Shown piece by piece: positions 28,004-37,028 of a DNA stretch of 64,000 nucleotides. Every line of letters begins with the position of its first letter. The first letter of the stretch is position 1. The notes under the pieces are model-generated. The model was not told where the DNA came from. It saw only the letters and a list, made by a program, of their open reading frames with translations, and searched no databases. Location: positions 992,001 through 1,056,000 of the forward strand of contig OY970294.1 in NCBI GenBank assembly GCA_963716125.1, read 5' to 3'. This DNA comes from Acidiluteibacter sp963716125. GTDB lineage: Bacteria > Bacteroidota > Bacteroidia > Flavobacteriales_E > Vicingaceae. Position numbers and translations under genes: made by a program.

Positions 28004-31000
28004 ATGAAAACAATTACTTCTTTAATAAGAGTTTGTTTATTGATGGTTGCTTTAATGGCAATTACATTTAATGGATTTTCTCAAGTCAATCATGCTTTAA
28101 CTGCTGTTGCAACGCATTCAGGAGGTGGTTCTTTGGCTTATGGGCCAACAGCTTATAACGATGGTATAATTCCTGCTTATGGCAGTGCACCATGGGGTTG
28201 GGTCTCTTCCAATGGTTCAATTGAATATACATGGACTTCGCCCGTATCTATCAATACAATTGTATTGTTTAAAGATAATCGTCCAATGACTACTTGTGAT
28301 ATTCAGTATTGGGATGGATCACAATATGTTACTTTTTTAAATTACAATAACCCTACATCCGCAATAAAGGATTCTATTACTTTTCCAACTGTGGTTACAA
28401 CTAAATTGAAGTTTAACAATGTTGGAGGATCTGCAAATCCTAATCATAGAGAAATTCAAGCACTTTTTGTTCAAAATGGGATAAATGATGCCGCAGTCTT
28501 GGGACTAGATTCTCCTGCAGTGTTTTGCCCTGGCACGGAAAGTATTTATGCTCGAATCGCTAATTTAGGTATAAATAAAATTGACTCAGTAATTGTTAAT
28601 TGGTCAATTAATGGAACTTTACAAACACCTATTAATTTAATTGCAACATTAGATACAATTAATGGAGCCGGTTCATTTGATACTTCACTATTTATAGCAA
28701 ATAGAAATTTTATTGCTGGAGTTTTAGATACTATTAAAGTTTGGACATCTTTGCCAAATGGAATGGCAGATACTGTAAACACAAACGATACTATTTCTAA
28801 AATACTATCACCCGCTATTTCTGGTAATTATACTGTCAATGCTTCATTACCTGCTTCAGCTAGTAATTACACTTCTATTGCCACTTTAAATCAAGGATTT
28901 AGTTTTGGCATTTGTGGTGCTGTTAACGTTACTATAGCAGCAGGAACATACAATGAAAGTTTAATCTTAAATGGTGTTACTGGTGTAAGTGCTACAAATA
29001 CGATTATAATTGATGGAGGAGATTCTTCTACCACAATTTTATCTCAAGATGGAACCTTAAATTATGCAACAGTTATAATTAATGAAACAGATTATGTAAC
29101 TGTTAAAAATTTAGGTATTTTTTCTACTGCAATAGTTCCAAATGCAGCAGTAGCTGTCGCAAAATCTGATTACGTGAGTATTTTGAATTGTGATATAAAT
29201 GTTGATATAACATCTACTTTAAGTACCATTAATGCAGTAATTGTTTCTGGAAACGTAATTAGTAATTCTTCTGGTGCCGAAGCAGACTATTTTACTTTAA
29301 GCAATAATAAAATTAACGGAGGTTACTGGGGCTTAAGTGCCAATGCAGCAGTTACGAAAGCATTAAGTAATATTACTGTAACAAATAATGTATTTAGAAA
29401 TCAGTGGTATTATGGAGCTTATTTATATTATACAGATTCTGCTGATTTCAGTGGCAACGATATTGATATAACAACTAGAAATAATACTTTTGCAGCTGCT
29501 TCCTATTTATATTATAGTTCTAACTTTAATGTTTCTGAAAATAAATTATTGGGAAATAGTTATGGTATTTATATTTATAACTTTACAACACCTTTTACGA
29601 AAACTAGAAAAGGAAGAATTGTAAATAATTTTATGAGTTCTGCCAGTAATATCACCCTATATATGTATTATGTAGATAGTGTTGATATATTTCACAATAC
29701 AGTAGTGGCTCATTCAGCAAACCCTGCGGCACAAATGTATTCTTCAACATCAGCTCTAGTGAGTGATTATGATGTTCGAAATAATATTTTTTATTCTGCA
29801 AGTTCTTTCGCTCTTAGAACAAATATTCCTGATACAATTTATTCTAATTTAGATTATAACTTATATTATACAGGAGGCTCTAGTTTATTCTCAATAAATA
29901 GTGTGACCTATACAGACTTGACTGCCTATACAACCGCTCAGGCTTTATTAAATACGAACTCTATAGAGGGTGATCCACAGTTTTTAAATTCACCGTTTGA
30001 TTTCCATTTAATTGGAACTACTGCAAATGATGTAGGAGATAATACGGTAGGGGTATTAACAGATATAGATGGAGATAGTCGTCCATTAGCAGGATCTACG
30101 ATTGTAGATATAGGAGCAGATGAATTTAATCCTCCAACTTGTCCTCCTCCAACAGCAATTTCATTTACTAATATAACTTTAAATTCTGCTGATATTAATA
30201 TTACAGGTGGTGCAACTTCTTCATGGAGATTTGAATATGATACTCTTGGATTTACACCTGGAAATGGAAATTTTGTTTTAACTACCAGTAATGTAGCTAC
30301 AATTTCAGGCTTAAATACTGGAACTGCTTATCAAGTTTATATAAGAGAGATTTGTTCTTCAACAGATTCATCTCCTCAAATTGGACCATATAGTTTTGGT
30401 ACAGCATTTTCAGTTCCTTTCGATGAAGATTTTGAAAGTTTTGCATCAGGAGAAATTGGGCCAATCTATACGAATAATTGGACAAATTCAGGAACAACTG
30501 TTCCACGTTGGGAATCGGAAGTTTCCACTGGTTCTAATGTCAATTCATCTGCTACAGGACCTTTGTATGATGCAACATTTCCTGCCACTGCTGGTGGAAA
30601 TTACATTTATTTGGAAACTTCAGGAGGTGCATTAGGTGATCAAAATACACTCTCCATGCCTTCATTGTTTATTCCTGCAACTTCAAATGCATTGAATCTG
30701 AAATTTTCATATCATATGCATGGAGCTACTATGGGAAATTTATATGTGGTAGTAGATACCAATAATGTTACAGATACACTGGTTACTTTAATAGGGCAAC
30801 AGCAAGTAACACAAACAGATCCATGGCTTGAGGCAAGTGCTGCATTAGCTGGATATGGTGGTAAGTCTATTACAGTTAGATTTATAGGTGTTCGAGGTTC
30901 TAGTTTTACTGGAGATATATCCATTGATGAAGTGCACATTTTTGAACCTGCAAATCAAGAAATAGGAGTTACCGATTTAACAGCACCTAAAACTCAATGT

Positions 31001-33031
31001 GGTTTAACAGCTGCAGAGGCAGTAACAATAGAGATAACCAACTTTGGATTAATGGCAGCTACTAACTTTCCTGCTACTTTTACTGTAGATGGAACGACAT
31101 CAGTAACAGAAACCATTTCGGCTTCTATTTTACCTGGTAGTTCATTATTATATACTTTTACTGGAACAGCAAATTTAGCAACACCAGGGTCTCATACGGT
31201 AGATGCTTATGTAAGTCTTACTGGAGATACAATCTATACTAATGATAGTATTTTTACTTCCCTGACCAATATTCCATTGATTGCGTCTTTCCCATATACT
31301 GAGAGTTTTGAGAATGGTGCAGGTGGTTGGACAGTTCAAGGATCTGGTAGTTCATTTGCATTAGGAACGCCTGCTGGAACTATTATCGATACTGCTTCAG
31401 ATGGAACTAAAGCATGGGTAACTAACCTTACCGGAGATTACAACGATAGCGAAGGTGGTTGGGTTCAATCTCCTTGTATGGATATGAGTAATTTAGGTAT
31501 TCCATTATTAGAATTTGATGTATGGTGGGAGTCTGAATCATCTTGGGATGGTGGAGTATTGCAATCTTCAATTGATGGTGGTACAACTTGGAATAAAATA
31601 GGTTTCTTTGGAGCAGGTGGTTGGTATACAGATAATACTATCACAGGTTTGTCAGGTTTAGAGCCAAGTGAGGAAGGCTGGTCCGGTGGTGGAACAGGAA
31701 CTCCTCCTGGAAGCAATGGTTGGATGCCAATGAAAATACTTTTAGATACTTTAGCAAACCAATCAGCAGTTCTATTTAGATTTGCTTTTGGATCTGATGG
31801 CTCGGTGAGCAATTATAATGGGTTTGCTTTTGATAACTTCAGGTTATATGATTCTATCCAAACAAATATCCAAATCGATTCAATGGTTACCTTATTATCT
31901 GATTGTGGTTTAAATCCTGCAGAAGATATAACAGTAAGTATTACCAATGTAGGTTCAACTCCTTTTATGAGTACTCCTATCACTTATGTAATCAATAATG
32001 GAACGCCTGTTACAGAAACTATAACAGATACTATCAATGGTGGTACAAATTACATGTATACCTTTAATACTAAAGCTAACTTTAGCGTAGCCGGTGGTTA
32101 TGCATTGGATGTATATTTAACCATTTCACCAGCAGATAGTATTCCTGCTAACGATACCTTATCTGTTAATATCGTGCGTTCTCCATCTACCATAATGGAT
32201 ACCACAGCAACAGTAGATGCATTTACAGATTTTGAAACAGATAATGGAGATTTTTCAGCCTACGGAGCGAATAGTTCTTGGGCGTGGGGAACACCCTCAT
32301 CTTTCTATATTTCTAGCGCATTTTCAGGTACCAAAGCATGGGTTACTGGTTTAACTGCAGGACATAATGCAAACGAGCTTTCTTATTTAGAAACTCAATG
32401 CTATGACTTTTCAGGAGTAGCAGCTACGGAACCTGTATACATTCAGTTTAAAAACATATTCAAAACTCAAATAGGTATTGATAATGTTTGGATGGAAAGC
32501 TCATTAGATAATGGCAAAACATGGACTAAGGTACTAGCATCAGTAACAGCGGTGAATTGGTATACTAATACCACCACCAATGTATGGTCAGGCTTTTCAA
32601 ATGGAGGAGTTGGCGTATGGATTCCTGTAGTGAATGAATTGTTAGGCTTAGGCGGAAAATCAAAAGTGAAATTTAGATTTGTATTTGAATCTGATGGAAC
32701 CAACCAAAATGAAGGTTTTGGAATAGATGATTTCCGAATTAACTTAACAGTAAGTGCTGGTGATGATTTATTCAATGGAGATGCTTTATTAAGCATTCAG
32801 CCCAATCCATCAAATGGCCAATTCAATTTAGTATTCAACAATTATGCTAAAGGGGTTTACCAAGTGGCAGTAATGAATGTAAACGGTCAGCTAGTAAATG
32901 CTGAAAACGTTGCAGTAGCTTCTAAATTCCAATCTAAGTCTATGAATTTGGATAACTTAGATAAAGGAGTTTACTTCGTAAAAGTAACCAATGGAAGTAG
33001 TGTAACTACTCAGAAATTGGTAATTAAGTAG
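28004..33031 (+). CDS. Giant T9SS-exported beta-helix surface protein, paralog F (1675 aa, single beta-helix)
   Basis: The signal peptide ends near GFSQ (27). The N-terminal module (28-158) is discoidin-like and close to paralog C (GPTAYNDG, QYWDGSQYV, NHREIQ). It is the only complete member with one beta-helix (272-705) rather than two, but it has both the FN3-like module (CPPPTAI, from 713) plus MAM-like sandwich (805-975) typical of B-D, and the CARDB (984) plus SFENGAGGWTV sandwich (1095-1280) typical of E. Then CARDB (1285-), second-type MAM-like sandwich (1408-1580) and the T9SS sorting domain (1587-1675). It is therefore a composite of both C-terminal layouts. It ends the array; the next gene is convergent uvrA. 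Confidence 0.92.
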   Translation: MKTITSLIRVCLLMVALMAITFNGFSQVNHALTAVATHSGGGSLAYGPTAYNDGIIPAYGSAPWGWVSSNGSIEYTWTSPVSINTIVLFKDNRPMTTCDIQYWDGSQYVTFLNYNNPTSAIKDSITFPTVVTTKLKFNNVGGSANPNHREIQALFVQNGINDAAVLGLDSPAVFCPGTESIYARIANLGINKIDSVIVNWSINGTLQTPINLIATLDTINGAGSFDTSLFIANRNFIAGVLDTIKVWTSLPNGMADTVNTNDTISKILSPAISGNYTVNASLPASASNYTSIATLNQGFSFGICGAVNVTIAAGTYNESLILNGVTGVSATNTIIIDGGDSSTTILSQDGTLNYATVIINETDYVTVKNLGIFSTAIVPNAAVAVAKSDYVSILNCDINVDITSTLSTINAVIVSGNVISNSSGAEADYFTLSNNKINGGYWGLSANAAVTKALSNITVTNNVFRNQWYYGAYLYYTDSADFSGNDIDITTRNNTFAAASYLYYSSNFNVSENKLLGNSYGIYIYNFTTPFTKTRKGRIVNNFMSSASNITLYMYYVDSVDIFHNTVVAHSANPAAQMYSSTSALVSDYDVRNNIFYSASSFALRTNIPDTIYSNLDYNLYYTGGSSLFSINSVTYTDLTAYTTAQALLNTNSIEGDPQFLNSPFDFHLIGTTANDVGDNTVGVLTDIDGDSRPLAGSTIVDIGADEFNPPTCPPPTAISFTNITLNSADINITGGATSSWRFEYDTLGFTPGNGNFVLTTSNVATISGLNTGTAYQVYIREICSSTDSSPQIGPYSFGTAFSVPFDEDFESFASGEIGPIYTNNWTNSGTTVPRWESEVSTGSNVNSSATGPLYDATFPATAGGNYIYLETSGGALGDQNTLSMPSLFIPATSNALNLKFSYHMHGATMGNLYVVVDTNNVTDTLVTLIGQQQVTQTDPWLEASAALAGYGGKSITVRFIGVRGSSFTGDISIDEVHIFEPANQEIGVTDLTAPKTQCGLTAAEAVTIEITNFGLMAATNFPATFTVDGTTSVTETISASILPGSSLLYTFTGTANLATPGSHTVDAYVSLTGDTIYTNDSIFTSLTNIPLIASFPYTESFENGAGGWTVQGSGSSFALGTPAGTIIDTASDGTKAWVTNLTGDYNDSEGGWVQSPCMDMSNLGIPLLEFDVWWESESSWDGGVLQSSIDGGTTWNKIGFFGAGGWYTDNTITGLSGLEPSEEGWSGGGTGTPPGSNGWMPMKILLDTLANQSAVLFRFAFGSDGSVSNYNGFAFDNFRLYDSIQTNIQIDSMVTLLSDCGLNPAEDITVSITNVGSTPFMSTPITYVINNGTPVTETITDTINGGTNYMYTFNTKANFSVAGGYALDVYLTISPADSIPANDTLSVNIVRSPSTIMDTTATVDAFTDFETDNGDFSAYGANSSWAWGTPSSFYISSAFSGTKAWVTGLTAGHNANELSYLETQCYDFSGVAATEPVYIQFKNIFKTQIGIDNVWMESSLDNGKTWTKVLASVTAVNWYTNTTTNVWSGFSNGGVGVWIPVVNELLGLGGKSKVKFRFVFESDGTNQNEGFGIDDFRINLTVSAGDDLFNGDALLSIQPNPSNGQFNLVFNNYAKGVYQVAVMNVNGQLVNAENVAVASKFQSKSMNLDNLDKGVYFVKVTNGSSVTTQKLVIK

Positions 33032-33051
33032 TACTATTTTTATAAATGAGT

Positions 33052-33088
33052 AAAGGGGCGATTTTCGAAAGAAAATCGCCCCTTTTTT
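33052..33088 (+). terminator. Rho-independent terminator of paralog F, possibly bidirectional
   Basis: The shared stem (33052-33066 with 33071-33085) has loop GAAA and Ts. It lies between convergent paralog F and uvrA, so it may also end uvrA transcripts, although the minus-strand T tract is only three bases. Confidence 0.9.
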
Positions 33089-33112
33089 ATTGATTGAAAG
33101 AATAATAGAGTT

Positions 33113-35929
33113 CTAAATCTTATCCTTAATATATTTCGCAGTTATTGATTTCTTGCTTTTTATTAAGTCTTTAGGAGTTCCCTCAAATAGTAAATTGCCA
33201 CCATTTTTTCCTCCTGTAGGACCTAAGTCAATTACCCAATCTGCACACTTTATTACATCCGGATTGTGTTCAATAATTACTATGGAATGACCTTGATCAA
33301 TTAATAAATTAAAAGCATACAGTAATTTATTGATATCATGAAAATGTAAACCAGTAGTAGGTTCATCAAAAAGAAAAAGTGTTTTATCATGACGACTACC
33401 TTTCGCTAAATAAGATGCTAATTTGATTCGTTGTGCTTCACCACCGCTTAAAGTAGCTGAAGATTGTCCTAGCTTTACATATCCTAATCCAACTTCATTT
33501 AAAGGAGTTAATTTATCAACTACTTTATTGGCAGGTTTATTTTTTTCATCTTGTCCAAAAAAGTCAATAGCATCTTCAATGGTCATTTCTAATACATCAG
33601 AAATGCTTTTCCCTTTAAATTGTGCTTCTAATACACTTTCTTTAAATCTTTTTCCTTGACACTCTTCGCACTGCAAATGAATGTCTGCCATAAATTGCAT
33701 TTCAATAGTTACTTCTCCCTCTCCTTGGCATACGTCACATCGCCCACCTTCAACATTAAAAGAGAAATAGGCTGGTTTGTATCCTCTTTGTTTGGATAAA
33801 GGAAGATTAGAGAATAAAGCTCTTATTTCATCATAAGCTTTTACATAAGTTACAGGATTACTTCTCGATGATTTTCCAATTGGATTTTGATCAATAAACT
33901 CAATTTGTTTGATGTATTTTACACTTCCATCTAAGCCCGAAAATTTTCCTGTGCTATCTGCTACACCTCCATTTAATTTTTTAAGTGCAGGATATAAAAT
34001 AGATTTAACTAAAGTTGATTTACCTGAACCACTTACACCAGTTACAACCACCATACAATCTAATGGGAATTTAACATCAAAACCCTTTAAATTATGTTGT
34101 TTCGCATTTTTTACCTCAATGTACTCTTTCCATTTTCGATAGCTTTTTGGAGTCGGAATTTTTTCTAAACCATTGATATATTTAGCGGTTAAGCTTTTTT
34201 TATCTTTTAAAAGCTCTTTTTGATTTCCCTGAAAAATCAACTCTCCACCATGTGATCCTGCCAAAGGGCCTAAATCAATTACTTCATCAGCAGATAAAAT
34301 TATTTCTTCATCGTGCTCCACTATCAAAACAGTATTTCCTAGTTGCTGTAATGATTTCAAAATTACAATCAAATTTTCCGTGTCTTTTGGATGTAATCCA
34401 ATGCTCGGCTCATCTAAAATATACATAGAGCCCACTAAGCTACTTCCCAAAGATGTAGCAAGATTTATTCGTTGCGATTCACCACCTGACAAAGTCGTAG
34501 AATTTCTATTTAAAGTTAAATAACCAACACCTACATCATTCAAATACTTCAATCTATTGATGATTTCTACCATTAATCGTTTGGAAACTTCTTTGTCAAA
34601 GTCATCTAATTTAAGTTGTTGAAATATTGGCAGTAACTCATCTATAGGAATACTCACTATATCACTTAAAGTATAGTTGCTCACTTTTACATAGTTGGTT
34701 TCAGGTTTTAATCTTTTGCCTTCGCAGAGTGGACAAGTTGTTTTGCCTCTATATCTCGCCAACATTACTCGATAGGCTATTTTGTAAGTTTTCTTTGCTA
34801 AGTGATTAAAAAAGGCATCCAAACCTTTAAAATATTTATTTCCTTTCCATAATAATGCATATTGATTATCAGTTAACTGATCAATTGGTTTATGAATTGG
34901 GAAATCAAATTTATCGGCATTGATAATTAATTTGTCATTCCACTCCGACATTTTTTCACCTACCCATGGTGCGATAGCTTTTTCATATACTGAAACGTTT
35001 TTTTTAGGGATAACTAAGTCTTCATCTATGCCTATCACTTTTCCATATCCTTCGCATTCCGGGCAGGCACCTAAAGGATTATTAAAACTAAAAAAATGCT
35101 GATTCGGTTCAGTAAATTCTATTTCATCTGCTTCAAAACGATTCGAAAAAGGCTGAAAATGATAATCTTTTTTCTCTAAAGTGGCGATTATTGCATCACC
35201 ATCGCCTTCAAAAAAAGCTGTTTCTACAGAATCTGCAATTCGTGATGAAAACTCTTCATTTTTATCTTTTACAATGATCCGATCTATTATTATAAATACA
35301 TTTTCGACGGATTTTATTTTCTTAAAATCAAAATCTTCAATTTTTAAGACCTCATTATTTACAAATAATCGGTTATATCCTTGTTGAGTTAATAATTCTA
35401 TTTGTTCTTTTAATGTTCTTCTGTTTTTTAGTTTTAAAGGGGTTATGATTAAACTTTTTGTGCCTTCTGCTAAACTTTCGATATAATCGGTTACATCTTT
35501 AACTGTATTTTTTTTCACCAATTCGCCTGAAATAGGGGAGTAGGTTTTACCTATTCGAGAAAATAATAATTTTAAATAATCATATATTTCGGTTACAGTT
35601 CCAACTGTAGAACGAGAGTTCCTGCTATTCACTTTTTGTTCAATCGCAATTGCAGGAGCTATCCCTTTTATGGATTCTACATCAGGCTTATTTACTTTTC
35701 CTAGAAATTGTCGTGCATACGACGATAAGCTTTCAACGTACCGTCTTTGACCTTCAGCATATATGGTGTCAAAAGCCAATGAAGATTTTCCTGAGCCTGA
35801 TAAACCAGTAATAACCACCATTTTATTCCTCGGAATGGCTACATCTATATTTTTTAGATTATGCATTTTGGCTCCTTTAACCAATATGTATTTTTTAGGA
35901 TCTAAATCTTCAATCTTGTAGCTTGACAT
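33113..35929 (-). CDS. uvrA: Excinuclease ABC subunit A
   Basis: UvrA is the damage-sensing ATPase of nucleotide excision repair; a UvrA dimer loads UvrB at bulky lesions. The 938-aa length is normal. Visible: Walker A GLSGSGKS (42-49), ESLSSYARQFL just after it, a first zinc module with CPEC and CPLC, the signature TTLSGGESQRINLA followed by the Walker B region ILDEPSIGLHP, a second Walker A GVSGSGKSTL, a second zinc finger with CDVC and CEEC, and the second signature LSGGEAQRIKLA with LFDEPTTGLHF. All key residues appear intact. It is transcribed divergently from the sigma-factor gene and convergently with the surface-protein array. This is the uvrA1-type length; Bacteroidota often carry a second copy elsewhere. 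Confidence 0.97.
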   Translation of the reverse strand: MSSYKIEDLDPKKYILVKGAKMHNLKNIDVAIPRNKMVVITGLSGSGKSSLAFDTIYAEGQRRYVESLSSYARQFLGKVNKPDVESIKGIAPAIAIEQKVNSRNSRSTVGTVTEIYDYLKLLFSRIGKTYSPISGELVKKNTVKDVTDYIESLAEGTKSLIITPLKLKNRRTLKEQIELLTQQGYNRLFVNNEVLKIEDFDFKKIKSVENVFIIIDRIIVKDKNEEFSSRIADSVETAFFEGDGDAIIATLEKKDYHFQPFSNRFEADEIEFTEPNQHFFSFNNPLGACPECEGYGKVIGIDEDLVIPKKNVSVYEKAIAPWVGEKMSEWNDKLIINADKFDFPIHKPIDQLTDNQYALLWKGNKYFKGLDAFFNHLAKKTYKIAYRVMLARYRGKTTCPLCEGKRLKPETNYVKVSNYTLSDIVSIPIDELLPIFQQLKLDDFDKEVSKRLMVEIINRLKYLNDVGVGYLTLNRNSTTLSGGESQRINLATSLGSSLVGSMYILDEPSIGLHPKDTENLIVILKSLQQLGNTVLIVEHDEEIILSADEVIDLGPLAGSHGGELIFQGNQKELLKDKKSLTAKYINGLEKIPTPKSYRKWKEYIEVKNAKQHNLKGFDVKFPLDCMVVVTGVSGSGKSTLVKSILYPALKKLNGGVADSTGKFSGLDGSVKYIKQIEFIDQNPIGKSSRSNPVTYVKAYDEIRALFSNLPLSKQRGYKPAYFSFNVEGGRCDVCQGEGEVTIEMQFMADIHLQCEECQGKRFKESVLEAQFKGKSISDVLEMTIEDAIDFFGQDEKNKPANKVVDKLTPLNEVGLGYVKLGQSSATLSGGEAQRIKLASYLAKGSRHDKTLFLFDEPTTGLHFHDINKLLYAFNLLIDQGHSIVIIEHNPDVIKCADWVIDLGPTGGKNGGNLLFEGTPKDLIKSKKSITAKYIKDKI

Positions 35930-35951
35930 ATATATTTTTTTAAGAAGTTAA

Positions 35952-35959
35952 CAAAATTA
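35952..35959 (-). promoter_or_regulatory. Candidate -7 element of uvrA
   Basis: On the minus strand TAATTTTG fits TAnnTTTG exactly, 23 bp before the uvrA start. The 203-base uvrA/sigma-factor gap also holds TAACTTTG at 35972-35979 on the plus strand, another exact match but about 150 bp from the sigma-factor start. Confidence 0.4.
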
Positions 35960-36132
35960 CTTTTCTTTTGTTAACTTTGATCATCTCTTTTTTTTAAGAG
36001 TTACACAATATTTAATAATTACCTTCGTTTAAACAGCGAATCCACTTAAACACTTTAATTGCCTATAGCATACATTTTACTTTTTTAATCAATTTTCATT
36101 TTCTCTAATTATCAATTGAAAAAGTTTAATTT

Positions 36133-36717
36133 ATGAGTGTTATCCAAATCGAAGACAAAGATCTAATAAGGCAATATTTAGCCGGAAATGAGGCATCCTT
36201 TGAAATATTATTGAAAAGGCATCAAAATAAAGTATATTCTTATATTTTTTATACAGTTAAGAATGAAGACATTGCTAACGATATTTTTCAAGATACCTTT
36301 ATTAAAGTAGTTAGAACTTTAAAGCGTGGGAAATATAATGAAGAAGGTAAATTTTTACCTTGGGTAAGTAGAATAGCGCATAATTTAATCATTGATCATT
36401 TTAGAAGATTGAAAAAAATGCCAACCACGAGCGGTGGTGAGGATTTTGATATTTTTGATATTATTCCATCTAATGAAGAAAACGCGATGGATGAATTGAT
36501 GCAATCACAAGTAATGAGCGATGTAAAAGCATTAATTAAGCATTTACCCGATGATCAAAAAGAAGTACTCATGATGCGGATGTATTTTGACATGAGTTTT
36601 AAAGAAATTGCCGAGAAAACTGGTGTTAGTATTAACACAGCTTTAGGCAGAATGCGCTATGCCTTAATCAATTTGAGGAAATTGGTAAAAGACCATAATA
36701 TTATTTTGACAAATTAA
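36133..36717 (+). CDS. RNA polymerase sigma factor, ECF type (sigma-70 family)
   Basis: This 194-aa protein has only sigma regions 2 and 4, as in ECF factors. Region 2 (about 12-95) includes DIFQDTFIKVV (50-60) and the -10 recognition and melting segment FLPWVSRIAHNLIIDHFRR (74-92). A variable acidic linker (100-122) leads to region 4 (125-185) with LPDDQKEVLMMRMYF and the helix-turn-helix FKEIAEKTGVSINTALGRM (156-174). No transmembrane anti-sigma factor (FecR type) lies next to it, which argues against an iron-uptake type and for a housekeeping-like ECF member. The following small gene is probably co-transcribed (58-bp gap). Target promoters unknown. Confidence 0.93.
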   Translation: MSVIQIEDKDLIRQYLAGNEASFEILLKRHQNKVYSYIFYTVKNEDIANDIFQDTFIKVVRTLKRGKYNEEGKFLPWVSRIAHNLIIDHFRRLKKMPTTSGGEDFDIFDIIPSNEENAMDELMQSQVMSDVKALIKHLPDDQKEVLMMRMYFDMSFKEIAEKTGVSINTALGRMRYALINLRKLVKDHNIILTN

Positions 36718-36775
36718 TTTTTTTTTACAATAAATCAAAGTAGGCAACGTTCTTATTGAAACAAACAATAAAACA

Positions 36776-36988
36776 ATGCTTATGAGTAAGATTACTACTT
36801 TTGATTTCAGTGATTACATCCAAGAAGAAAAAAATTTAATTAATTGGTTGGAAGAACCAACCCAAAGTCATGATTTAGAAATGAAAGCACCTAAAGATGA
36901 AACAATCAATCGCATTCTTTCGTTTTCAAAAGCCTTAGAAATTAAAAATTCTAACACAATTGGAACAATCGAAAATTTGATGAATTAA
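36776..36988 (+). CDS. Small conserved-looking protein downstream of the sigma factor (70 aa)
   Basis: I do not recognise a domain. The protein is soluble and charged, has no signal peptide, and has a predicted helical second half (ETINRILSFSKALEIKNS, 43-60). It starts at ATG 36776 or, two codons later, at ATG 36782 (MSKITTFDF). It lies between the sigma-factor gene and a strong terminator, so it is most likely the last gene of that transcript. A partner or modulator role for the sigma factor is inference from position only. Confidence 0.68.
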   Translation: MLMSKITTFDFSDYIQEEKNLINWLEEPTQSHDLEMKAPKDETINRILSFSKALEIKNSNTIGTIENLMN

Positions 36989-36994
36989 AATAGA

Positions 36995-37028
36995 AAGAGA
37001 AAAGCTTTAAAACTTTTCTCTTTTTTTT
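36995..37028 (+). terminator. Rho-independent terminator of the sigma-factor transcript
   Basis: A perfect 10-bp stem AAGAGAAAAG (36995-37004) with CTTTTCTCTT (37013-37022) and an 8-nt loop is followed by Ts. It sits between convergent genes, and the minus strand also has an A/T flank, so it may also serve nth. Confidence 0.75.

Noticed and set aside
30297..30635. Overlapping open frames on both strands within paralog F
   Set aside because: Low-complexity shadows of the FN3/MAM coding region; the sense frame is unambiguous.
1..33031. Assembly artefact duplicating one gene
   Set aside because: The copies differ over long stretches in N modules, beta-helices, upstream regions and loops, so they are real paralogs; near-identical 3' ends could still hide local mis-assembly.
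36133..36717. FecI-type iron-responsive sigma factor
   Set aside because: No FecR-like anti-sigma or TonB receptor gene lies next to it, and the neighbourhood is DNA repair and peroxide defence.
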